From CAVWNR01 sp963756525 (GTDB taxonomy: Bacteria > Actinomycetota > Actinomycetes > Mycobacteriales > Jatrophihabitantaceae), in the NCBI GenBank assembly GCA_963756525.1, contig CAVWNR010000001.1:62001-126000 (forward strand): 64,000 nt of DNA. The letters run 5' to 3'. Shown here piece by piece: positions 41,946-50,117 of the stretch. Positions within the stretch are counted from its first letter, which is position 1, and each line of letters starts with the position of its first letter. The position numbers and the translations under genes were made by a program. Below the pieces are notes generated by a model, which saw nothing but the letters and a program-made list of their open reading frames with translations, was not told where the DNA came from and ran no database searches.

Positions 41946-42930
41946 GTAGCAACTTGCCCGTCGTGCGCCGGTTCTCCAGGTCGTCGTAGGCGCGCGCCGC
42001 GTCGGCGAGCGGGTAGCGTCCGCCGATCTCGACCCGTAGCCGGCCGTCGGCAACCGCCGCCAGCACCTCGCCGCCGCGCCACAACAGTTCGTCGCGTGTG
42101 GCGACGTAGTGGGCCAGCGTCGGCCGGGTGACGTACAGCGACCCGGCCCGGTTCAGCCGCTGCAGGTCGAACGGCGGCACCTGACCGCTGGCGCCGCCGA
42201 AGAGCGCGAGCATCCCGCGCGGCGCGAGCGACCCGAGCGAGGCCTCGAACGTCGCCTTGCCTACACCGTCGTAGACGACGCTCACGCCCCGGTCGCCGTT
42301 GCGGCGGCGCACCTCGGCGGCGAGGTCCTGCGGCTCGGGCAGCTGGTCGTAGCGGATGACGTGGTCCGCGCCGGCGTCGGCGGCCTTGGCCGCCTTGTCG
42401 TCGGTCGACGCCGTGCCGATCACCGTGGCGCCGCGCGCCTTGGCGAGCTGCACCAGCAACTGCCCGACCCCGCCCGCCGCCGCGTGGACCAGCACAGAGT
42501 CGCCGGGCTGCACGGCATAGGTGGAGTTGACCAGATAGTGCGCCGTCATCCCCTGCAACATCACTGCGGCGGCGACGTCGGCCGCGACGCCGTCCTGCAC
42601 CGGCACCGCCTCTTCGGCGGGAAGGTTCGCCATCGACGCATGGGCGCCGGGCACGGCCGCCGACGCGACCAGGTCACCGACCGCGAACCCGTCGACCCCG
42701 TCGCCGACCGCGATCACCTCGCCGGCCGCCTCCCCGCCGAGCACGAACGGTGTCGGCGTGGGGTAGACACCCTCCCGCTGGTAGACGTCGATGAAGTTGA
42801 CGCCGGACGCGGCCACCCGGATCTGCAGCTCGCCCGGCCCGGGCGGCGGGATCTCCCGGTCCTGCACAGCCAGCACGTCGGTGCCGCCGCTCGCCGTCAC
42901 GACCAATGCCCGGATCTGCTCGCTCGCCAT
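41935..42930 (-). CDS. Quinone oxidoreductase (zinc-independent MDR family)
   Basis: NADPH-dependent quinone oxidoreductase of the QOR subgroup of medium-chain dehydrogenases; 331 aa. It has ASGVNFIDVYQREGVYP, LGGEAAGEVIAVGDGV, the cofactor motif VLVHAAAGGVGQLLVQLAKA and VVYDGVGKATFEASL. Structural-zinc Cys residues are absent, as expected for QOR. TAGGTT (42942-42937 on the minus strand) ends 6 nt before the ATG, so the mRNA is probably leaderless. It diverges from lgt. The physiological substrate is unknown. Confidence 0.92.
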   Translation of the reverse strand: MASEQIRALVVTASGGTDVLAVQDREIPPPGPGELQIRVAASGVNFIDVYQREGVYPTPTPFVLGGEAAGEVIAVGDGVDGFAVGDLVASAAVPGAHASMANLPAEEAVPVQDGVAADVAAAVMLQGMTAHYLVNSTYAVQPGDSVLVHAAAGGVGQLLVQLAKARGATVIGTASTDDKAAKAADAGADHVIRYDQLPEPQDLAAEVRRRNGDRGVSVVYDGVGKATFEASLGSLAPRGMLALFGGASGQVPPFDLQRLNRAGSLYVTRPTLAHYVATRDELLWRGGEVLAAVADGRLRVEIGGRYPLADAARAYDDLENRRTTGKLLLIP

Positions 42931-42936
42931 CGGGCC

Positions 42937-42978
42937 AACCTACTTCGGGGCAGCGCCGGCCCGGGCGTCGTCTACCGT
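42937..42978. promoter_or_regulatory. Divergent -10 boxes between quinone oxidoreductase and lgt
   Basis: TAGGTT on the minus strand (42942-42937) ends 6 nt before the oxidoreductase ATG at 42930. TACCGT on the plus strand (42973-42978) ends 6 nt before GTG 42985 of lgt. Both spacings fit leaderless transcription. The spacer between the start codons is 54 bp. Confidence 0.5.
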
Positions 42979-42984
42979 TGCGGT

Positions 42985-43968
42985 GTGCAACCGCTCGCGG
43001 CGATCCCCAGCCCGACGCAGGGTGTCTGGCATCTCGGGCCGATCCCGATCCGGGCCTATGCACTGGCCATCGTGCTCGGGATCTTCGTCGCGCTGTTCGT
43101 CACCCTGCGCCGCTGGCGCGCCGTCGGCGGCACGGATGAAGACGTCTGGGACATCGCCGGCTGGACGGTGGCATTCGGCATCATCGGCGGCCGGCTCTAC
43201 CACGTGGTCAGCGATCCCGAGCTCTACTTCGAACGCGGCCGTAACTGGGTCGACGCGTTCAAGATCTGGGACGGTGGGCTCGGCATCTGGGGCGCCGTCG
43301 CGCTGGGCCTGCTCGGCGCGTGGATCGGCTGCCGCCGGCACGGCATCCGGCTCACCGCGCTCGCTGACGCCGGCGCGCCCGGGCTCGCCGCCGCGCAGGC
43401 CGTCGGGCGCTGGGGCAACTGGTTCAACAACGAGCTCTACGGCGGGCCGACCAGCGTCCCGTGGAAGCTGCAGATCCACTGCTGGGACCTCACCGCCGGC
43501 CATGCCGTCGAGTGCCCCAACGGGGGCACGGTCCTCGGCTACTTCCAGCCGACCTTCCTCTACGAGTCGCTGTGGGATCTCGCCCTGGCCTTCGCGCTGG
43601 TCTGGGCGTCCCGGCGCTGGACGCTCGGGCGCGGCAACACCTTCGCCCTCTACGTCATGGGCTACACCGCCGGGCGGGGCTGGATCGAGGCGCTGCGCAT
43701 CGACCACGCCAACCACATCCTCGGCCTGCGGCTGAACGACTGGACCTCGATCGTGGTCTTCCTCGCCGGTCTGGCCTGGTTCCTGATCCACCGCGACAAG
43801 CCCGACGAGTCGGTGTACCGAGGGCCGCGCGCGGCCAAGGCCGCGTCCGTCGACGGCGCGTCGGAACCGGATCCCGCCGCCAGCAGCGAGCCGAGCCCGG
43901 CCGCGGTCAGCGCCGAGGCAGCGGGCGACGGCGAGCGACCGGCGCAGCCGGAGGCCTCCGAGTCGTGA
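42985..43968 (+). CDS. lgt: Prolipoprotein diacylglyceryl transferase
   Basis: Integral membrane enzyme adding diacylglycerol to the lipobox Cys of prolipoproteins, upstream of LspA; 327 aa with about seven membrane segments. Essential motifs are IRAYALAIVLGI, GGRLYHVVSD, the Lgt signature GRWGNWFNNELYGGPTSVPW and QPTFLYESLWDLALA. The last 60 residues are an acidic Ala/Glu/Pro-rich cytoplasmic tail, longer than in E. coli, as in other actinobacteria. GTG 42985 gives a normal start and fits the -10 box. The stop overlaps the next gene. Confidence 0.96.
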   Translation: MQPLAAIPSPTQGVWHLGPIPIRAYALAIVLGIFVALFVTLRRWRAVGGTDEDVWDIAGWTVAFGIIGGRLYHVVSDPELYFERGRNWVDAFKIWDGGLGIWGAVALGLLGAWIGCRRHGIRLTALADAGAPGLAAAQAVGRWGNWFNNELYGGPTSVPWKLQIHCWDLTAGHAVECPNGGTVLGYFQPTFLYESLWDLALAFALVWASRRWTLGRGNTFALYVMGYTAGRGWIEALRIDHANHILGLRLNDWTSIVVFLAGLAWFLIHRDKPDESVYRGPRAAKAASVDGASEPDPAASSEPSPAAVSAEAAGDGERPAQPEASES

Positions 43969-44702
43969 CCCAGCCGAGCGCCGGCGGCGCAGCTCTGCCA
44001 CTCGGCCGGCCGGAGATCCACCACGAGCACCGCGACGTTACCGGCGGCTGGCTGCGCCCCACCGTCTTCGGGATGATGGACGGCCTCGTCACGAACTTCG
44101 CGCTGATCGTCGGCTTCAGCGGCGGGCACGCCAGCCCCAAGACCGTCTCGTTGGCCGGCCTCGCCGGCCTGTTCGCCGGCGCGTGCTCGATGGCCACCGG
44201 CGAGTACGTCTCGGTGCAGAGTCAGAACGAGTCGGCGCTGGCCGAGATCGAGGTCGAGCGGGTCGAGCTCACGCACAACTTCGCGGCGGAAGTCGAGGAG
44301 CTCGCGCAGATGTATGCGGCGCGCGGCGTCGACGTCGAGTTGGCCCGCAAGGTCGCCGAGCAGCTCTCCCGCGATCCGGACCAGGCGCTGGAGATCCACT
44401 CCCGCGAAGAGCTCGGCGTCGACGCCAGCGACCTGCCGAGCCCGTGGGTCGCCGCCGGATCGTCGCTGGTGTCGTTCAGCGTGGGCGCGATCATCCCGTT
44501 GTTGCCGTACCTGTTGGGCGCGACCTCTGTCGTGATCTCGGCGATTCTCGCGCTGCTCGCGCTCTTCGGCGCCGGCGCGCTAGCGTCGCGGTTCACCGAG
44601 CGGAGCTGGCTGTTCGCCGGAACGCGCCAGCTGCTGCTCGGCGCGTTCGCCGCGGCGGTGACCTACGGGGTGGGGGAGCTCTTCGGCGCCGTCGTCGGCT
44701 GA
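43965..44702 (+). CDS. VIT1/CCC1 family iron/manganese transporter-like protein
   Basis: Membrane protein of the vacuolar iron transporter family; 245 aa. It has the N-terminal GGWLRPTVFGMMDGLVTNFA with the family Asp in the first helix, and GLFAGACSMATGEYVSVQSQ in the second. A Glu-rich cytoplasmic metal-binding region follows (about 88-150), then three helices (SLVSFSVGAIIPLLPYLLG and two more). Fe2+ or Mn2+ export from the cytoplasm is inferred from the family. The GTG overlaps the lgt stop by 4 bp; no link with lipoprotein modification is known. Confidence 0.92.
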   Translation: MTQPSAGGAALPLGRPEIHHEHRDVTGGWLRPTVFGMMDGLVTNFALIVGFSGGHASPKTVSLAGLAGLFAGACSMATGEYVSVQSQNESALAEIEVERVELTHNFAAEVEELAQMYAARGVDVELARKVAEQLSRDPDQALEIHSREELGVDASDLPSPWVAAGSSLVSFSVGAIIPLLPYLLGATSVVISAILALLALFGAGALASRFTERSWLFAGTRQLLLGAFAAAVTYGVGELFGAVVG

Positions 44703-44716
44703 TCACCCGCGTGCCC

Positions 44717-44722
44717 TAGGGT
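44717..44722 (+). promoter_or_regulatory. Candidate -10 box for the phosphotransferase operon
   Basis: TAGGGT ends 7 nt before the GTG at 44730 and overlaps an earlier in-frame GTG at 44721. This favours 44730 as the leaderless start of the phosphotransferase, which heads a four-gene run. Confidence 0.45.
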
Positions 44723-44729
44723 GTCCCGG

Positions 44730-45800
44730 GTGAGCCTCCCCGGCGTTGATCTAGCCGCGCTGCGCGGGTGGCTGGACGCCGAGCATCCGGGCCTGCGGTC
44801 GGGCGAGCTGCGTGCCGAGCTCATCGCCGGGGGCAAGTCCAACCTCACCTACCGGGTCACCGACGGTGTCACCACCTGGGCGTTGCGCCGGCCACCGCTG
44901 GCGCACGTGCTGCCCACCGCGCACGACATGGCCCGCGAGTACCGCGTCGTCACCGGGCTCGCGTCGACCACGGTGCCGGTCGCCCGCACGGTGGCGTTCT
45001 GCGACGACGTTTCCGTGCTCGGCGCGCCGTTCTACCTGATGTCGTTCGTCGACGGCGTGGTGCTCGACCGGCAGGACGCGGTGGACGCGCTCGACCGCCC
45101 CGCCGCCCGGCGGGTGGGCGAGCAGCTGGTCGACGTGCTGGTGGCGCTGCACGCGGTGGATCCGGCATCGGTGGGGCTGGCCGACTTCGGCCGCCCGGAA
45201 GGGTTCCTCGACCGCCAGCTGCGGCGCTGGTCCGCGCAGTGGGAGGCGTCCCAGGCCCGGCCGCTGCCGGTCTTCGACGCGGTCGTCGAACGACTTCGGG
45301 CGGGCCGGCCGGCCTCGCCGGCGCCGTCGATCGTGCACGGCGACTACCGGCTCACCAACGTGATCTACCGGCCGGCGCTGGACGGGATCGCCGCCGTCGT
45401 CGACTGGGAGATGGCCACCCTCGGCGACCCGCTGACCGACGTCGGGCTGCTCGTCGTCTACCACACGCTCGCGCTCGACATGCAGCTGACGATGCCCAGG
45501 ATGAGCCTGGACGCCGGCTTCCTCTCCCCGGAGGAGCTCGTCGAGCGGTACGCGGCCGGTTCGACCCGAGAGCCGGCTGGCCTTTGCTGGTATGTCGCGT
45601 TCGGCTACTTCAAGCTCGCGGTGATCTCCGAGGGGATCGCCGCGCGGCATCGCCAGGGAAAGACGGTCGGCGCCGGGTTCGAGCGCTTCGAGGAGATGGT
45701 GCCGGCGTTGCTGGAGCGGGCGCTGGCGACGTTGGAGGTGGGGATGGACTTGCGACACGGTGAGCGCACGCAGGAGCTGCCACGGGGGCGCCGGCCATGA
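44730..45800 (+). CDS. Aminoglycoside phosphotransferase-fold (ACAD10-like) protein
   Basis: APH/choline-kinase-fold protein of the ACAD10-like group; 356 aa. It shows AGGKSNLTYRVTDG for the nucleotide-binding strand, RRPPLAHVLPTAHDMAREYR, the Brenner-type catalytic loop SIVHGDYRLTNVIYRP and the metal Asp in AVVDWEMATLGDPLTDVG. Relatives are found with acyl-CoA dehydrogenases and SDR enzymes and may phosphorylate hydroxyacyl compounds; antibiotic resistance is unlikely. Its stop overlaps the LLM oxidoreductase start. Two SDR genes follow, supporting a role in lipid or CoA-ester metabolism. Confidence 0.88.
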   Translation: MSLPGVDLAALRGWLDAEHPGLRSGELRAELIAGGKSNLTYRVTDGVTTWALRRPPLAHVLPTAHDMAREYRVVTGLASTTVPVARTVAFCDDVSVLGAPFYLMSFVDGVVLDRQDAVDALDRPAARRVGEQLVDVLVALHAVDPASVGLADFGRPEGFLDRQLRRWSAQWEASQARPLPVFDAVVERLRAGRPASPAPSIVHGDYRLTNVIYRPALDGIAAVVDWEMATLGDPLTDVGLLVVYHTLALDMQLTMPRMSLDAGFLSPEELVERYAAGSTREPAGLCWYVAFGYFKLAVISEGIAARHRQGKTVGAGFERFEEMVPALLERALATLEVGMDLRHGERTQELPRGRRP

Positions 45801-46762
45801 GGTGGGGACTGACCGTGCCGCTGACCGGCTTGCCGCTGCCGGCGCACGCCGAGCTGGTCCGCGCCCTGCCGAATTTCGGCTACACCGACGTGTGGTCGTC
45901 GGAGGTGAACGGCGCCGACGCGTTCACCCCGCTCGCGCTCGCTGCGGTGTGGGAGCCGACGCTGCGGCTCGGCACCGCGATCGTGCCGGTGTTCACCCGC
46001 GGCCCGGCGGTGCTGGCGATGTCGGCCGCGACGATGGCCCGCGCCGCCCCGGGCCGGTTCGTGCTCGGCATCGGCGCGTCCAGCCCGGCGATCGTCCACG
46101 ACTGGAACGGCCTGGCGTTCGACCGGCCCTACGAGCGCACCCGCGACGTGCTGGCCGTGCTCAAGCAGGCGCTCGCCGGCGAGCGGGTCGACCAGGCGTT
46201 CGCGTCGTTCACCGTGCGCCGGTTCAAGCTCGACCCCCCGCCCGACCCGGCCCCGCCGGTGCTGCTCGCCGCGCTTCGCCCGCGGATGCTGCGCCTGGCC
46301 GGCACGCAGGCCGACGGCGCGATCCTGAACTGGCTGGCCGCCACGGACGTGCCGCGCTGCGTCGCGGCCATCGGCAACCCGGCCGCCGAGGTGGTGGCGC
46401 GGATCTTCGTCTGCCCGACCACCGACGCCGGTTACGCCCGCGACCTGGCCCGCAAGCTCATCAGCACCTACCTGGCGGTGCCGGCGTACTCGGCGTTCCA
46501 CGACTGGCTGGGCCGCGCCGACGTGCTCGCACCGATGCGCGAGCGGCTCGCGGCCGGCGACCGGGCGGGGGCGGCCGCAGCGGTCCCGGAAGAACTGGTC
46601 GACGTCCTCGTCCTGCACGGCGCCCCCGAGGAATGCCGCGAGCAGGTCCAGGCATACGCCGAGGCCGGGGTGGGCACGCCGGTGGTCGCGTTGCTTCCCA
46701 CCCCCGAGCTGACGAACTTCGCGGCGCTGACCGATACCGTGCGGCGGCTGGGGCCGGCATGA
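45797..46762 (+). CDS. LLM class (luciferase-like) oxidoreductase, probably F420-dependent
   Basis: TIM-barrel flavin/F420 oxidoreductase of the luciferase-like family; 321 aa. The N-terminus MRWGLTVPLTG, YTDVWSSEVNGADAFTPLAL, LRLGTAIVPVFTRGPAVLAM and RFVLGIGASSPAIVHDWNGL are typical. AALRPRMLRLAGTQADGAIL is the cofactor-phosphate region. F420 use is inferred from the actinobacterial host and the subfamily; FMN cannot be excluded. It is coupled by ATGA to the phosphotransferase before it and the SDR after it. Confidence 0.88.
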   Translation: MRWGLTVPLTGLPLPAHAELVRALPNFGYTDVWSSEVNGADAFTPLALAAVWEPTLRLGTAIVPVFTRGPAVLAMSAATMARAAPGRFVLGIGASSPAIVHDWNGLAFDRPYERTRDVLAVLKQALAGERVDQAFASFTVRRFKLDPPPDPAPPVLLAALRPRMLRLAGTQADGAILNWLAATDVPRCVAAIGNPAAEVVARIFVCPTTDAGYARDLARKLISTYLAVPAYSAFHDWLGRADVLAPMRERLAAGDRAGAAAAVPEELVDVLVLHGAPEECREQVQAYAEAGVGTPVVALLPTPELTNFAALTDTVRRLGPA

Positions 46763-47544
46763 ACATCACCGGGAAGGTCGCCGTCGTCACCGGCGCGGGC
46801 AGCGGCATCGGCGCGGCCCTCGCCCGCCGGTTCGCCGCGGACGGTGCGCAGGCCGTGGTGGTCGCGGACCTGAACGCCGACGCCGCCGAGGCGATTGCCA
46901 CCGAGATCGGCGGCTCCGGCGCGCTCGCCCAGGCCGTCGACGTTGCCGACTCCGCCGCGGTCGCGGCGCTGGTCGAGCGGACGGTGAGCCGCTTCGGCCG
47001 GCTCGACCTGTTCTGCTCGAACGCCGGGATCACGACCGGCGTCGGGCTGGACGACCCGGACGACGTGTGGCACCGGGCCATCGAGGTCAACGTGATGGCG
47101 CACGTGTACGCCGCCCGCGCTGCCGTGCCGCACATGCTTGAGCGGGGCAGCGGCTACCTGCTCAGCACCGCCTCCGCGGCGGGGTTGCTCACCCAGCCCG
47201 GCGACGCGCCGTACGCCGTCACCAAGCACGCCGCCGTCGCCTTCGCCGAGTGGCTCGCCGTCACCTACGGCGACCGCGGCATCGGGGTGAGCGTGCTCTG
47301 CCCGATGGGCGTTGCCACCCCGCTGCTGATGGATCCGCTCGCCGCCGGGGAGGCCGCGGCTCGGGCCGTGGCGGCGTCCGGTCAGATCGTCACCGCCGAG
47401 CAGGTCGCCGACGCAGTTGTGGCGGGGCTCACTGCAGAACGCTTCCTCATCCTGCCGCACCCGCAGGTGGGTAGGTTCTGGGCACAGAAGGCGTCCGATC
47501 CGGATCGCTGGCTGGCCGGGATGCGGCGGCTGATTGCCGAGTAG
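46759..47544 (+). CDS. Short-chain dehydrogenase/reductase
   Basis: Classical SDR of 261 aa. It has the cofactor motif VVTGAGSGIGAALARRFAAD, ADLNADAAEAI (NAD preference suggested by the Asp), SNAGIT, and catalytic Ser, Tyr and Lys in LSTASAAGLLTQPG and YAVTKHAAVAF. The ATG overlaps the stop of the LLM gene. The substrate is unknown; the position between an LLM oxidoreductase and FabG suggests 3-hydroxyacyl or similar compounds. Confidence 0.92.
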   Translation: MNITGKVAVVTGAGSGIGAALARRFAADGAQAVVVADLNADAAEAIATEIGGSGALAQAVDVADSAAVAALVERTVSRFGRLDLFCSNAGITTGVGLDDPDDVWHRAIEVNVMAHVYAARAAVPHMLERGSGYLLSTASAAGLLTQPGDAPYAVTKHAAVAFAEWLAVTYGDRGIGVSVLCPMGVATPLLMDPLAAGEAAARAVAASGQIVTAEQVADAVVAGLTAERFLILPHPQVGRFWAQKASDPDRWLAGMRRLIAE

Positions 47545-47559
47545 AAGGGGTATTTCGCT

Positions 47560-48324
47560 ATGCCTGGAGTTCAGGGCCGAACCGCGCTCGTCACCGGCGG
47601 GGGGCAGGGTATCGGCGCGGCCATCGCGGCGCGCCTGGCCGCCGGCGGTGCCAACGTCGCCGTCGTCGACCTCAACGGCGACGCCGCCGAGGCGACCGCC
47701 AAGTCCATCACCCAGGCGGGCGGTAACGCAGTCGGCGTCGCCGCCGACGTCTCGCAACGCGAGCAGGTGCAGGCGGCCGTCGATCAGACCGTCGGCAAGT
47801 TCGGCGCGCTGCACATCCTGGTCAACAACGCCGGCGTGGTTCGCGACAACCTGCTGTTCAAGATGACCGACGACGACTGGACGACGGTGATGGACGTGCA
47901 CCTGCGCGGCGCGTTCCTCACCTGCCAGATCGCGCAGAAGCACATGGTCGACGCCAAGTACGGGCGGATCGTTTTCCTGTCGTCGACCTCCGCGCTCGGC
48001 AACCGGGGTCAGGCGAACTACTCCACCGCCAAGGCCGGGCTGCAGGGTCTGACCAAGACGCTCGCGATCGAGCTGGGCCCGTTCGGCGTCACCAGCAACG
48101 CGGTCGCGCCCGGTTTCATCGAGACCCCGATGACCAAGGCGACGGCCGAGCGCATCGGCATCACGATCGACCAGATGCGCGAGAACGTCGCGAACACGAT
48201 CCCGGTGCGCCGCGGCGGCGTGCCCGAGGACGTCGCGAACGTCGTCGCGTTCTTCGCCGCGGAGGAGTCCGGCTACGTGACCGGGCAGGTCGTCTACCTC
48301 GACGGGGGCCGCGGCCTGCTCTGA
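47560..48324 (+). CDS. fabG: 3-oxoacyl-ACP reductase FabG-like SDR
   Basis: SDR of 254 aa with close FabG features: GRTALVTGGGQGIGAAIAAR, VVDLNGDAAE, VNNAGVVRDNLLFKMTDDDW, catalytic Ser in FLSSTSALGNRGQANYSTAK with the Tyr/Lys pair, NAVAPGFIETPMT and the C-terminal VTGQVVYLDGGRGLL. The role is NAD(P)H-dependent reduction of 3-oxoacyl thioesters. The ATG follows GAAGGGG 9 nt upstream, and the gene lies 15 bp after the preceding SDR. It may serve a pathway other than primary fatty-acid synthesis. Confidence 0.9.
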   Translation: MPGVQGRTALVTGGGQGIGAAIAARLAAGGANVAVVDLNGDAAEATAKSITQAGGNAVGVAADVSQREQVQAAVDQTVGKFGALHILVNNAGVVRDNLLFKMTDDDWTTVMDVHLRGAFLTCQIAQKHMVDAKYGRIVFLSSTSALGNRGQANYSTAKAGLQGLTKTLAIELGPFGVTSNAVAPGFIETPMTKATAERIGITIDQMRENVANTIPVRRGGVPEDVANVVAFFAAEESGYVTGQVVYLDGGRGLL

Positions 48325-48388
48325 CCGGCCGCCGGCGACGCCGGGGTGGGCGGCGCCGGGCCGTTACCCTGGCAGGGACCGCGTCCTC

Positions 48389-48416
48389 GCGAAGGGGTCC
48401 TAGCGAAGGGGTCCTA
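48389..48416 (+). repeat. Two tandem 14-bp copies carrying the ffh Shine-Dalgarno
   Basis: GCGAAGGGGTCCTA occurs twice with no spacer (48389-48402 and 48403-48416). Each copy holds a GAAGGGG ribosome-binding sequence; the second lies 6 nt before the ffh TTG start. The first copy would be too far to use directly and may add standby binding. Confidence 0.85.
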
Positions 48417-48417
48417 C

Positions 48418-49971
<1,554 letters not shown>

Positions 49972-50004
49972 TTCTCCCGCCGCTTCCGCCCGCCTCCTGC
50001 CGTC

Positions 50005-50051
50005 GTGATCATGTTTTTGGTGCAGAATTCCTGCACGGAAAACATGATCAC
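50005..50051. repeat. 47-bp palindromic intergenic element, copy 2
   Basis: GTGATCATGTTTT and AAAACATGATCAC form 13-bp arms. Inside them GTGCAG and CTGCAC make a second nested pair around AATTC, so nearly the whole element can fold. Its length, arms and CTGCACG block match the copy at 12832-12878. It lies between the convergent ffh and EF-G-like genes, so it could also terminate transcription. Confidence 0.85.
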
Positions 50052-50117
50052 GCGGACAGTCAGGCCCCCTGAGATCATCGGGCGTGGAGTCGGGCGGTGT
50101 CGGGGGACCGGACGCGG

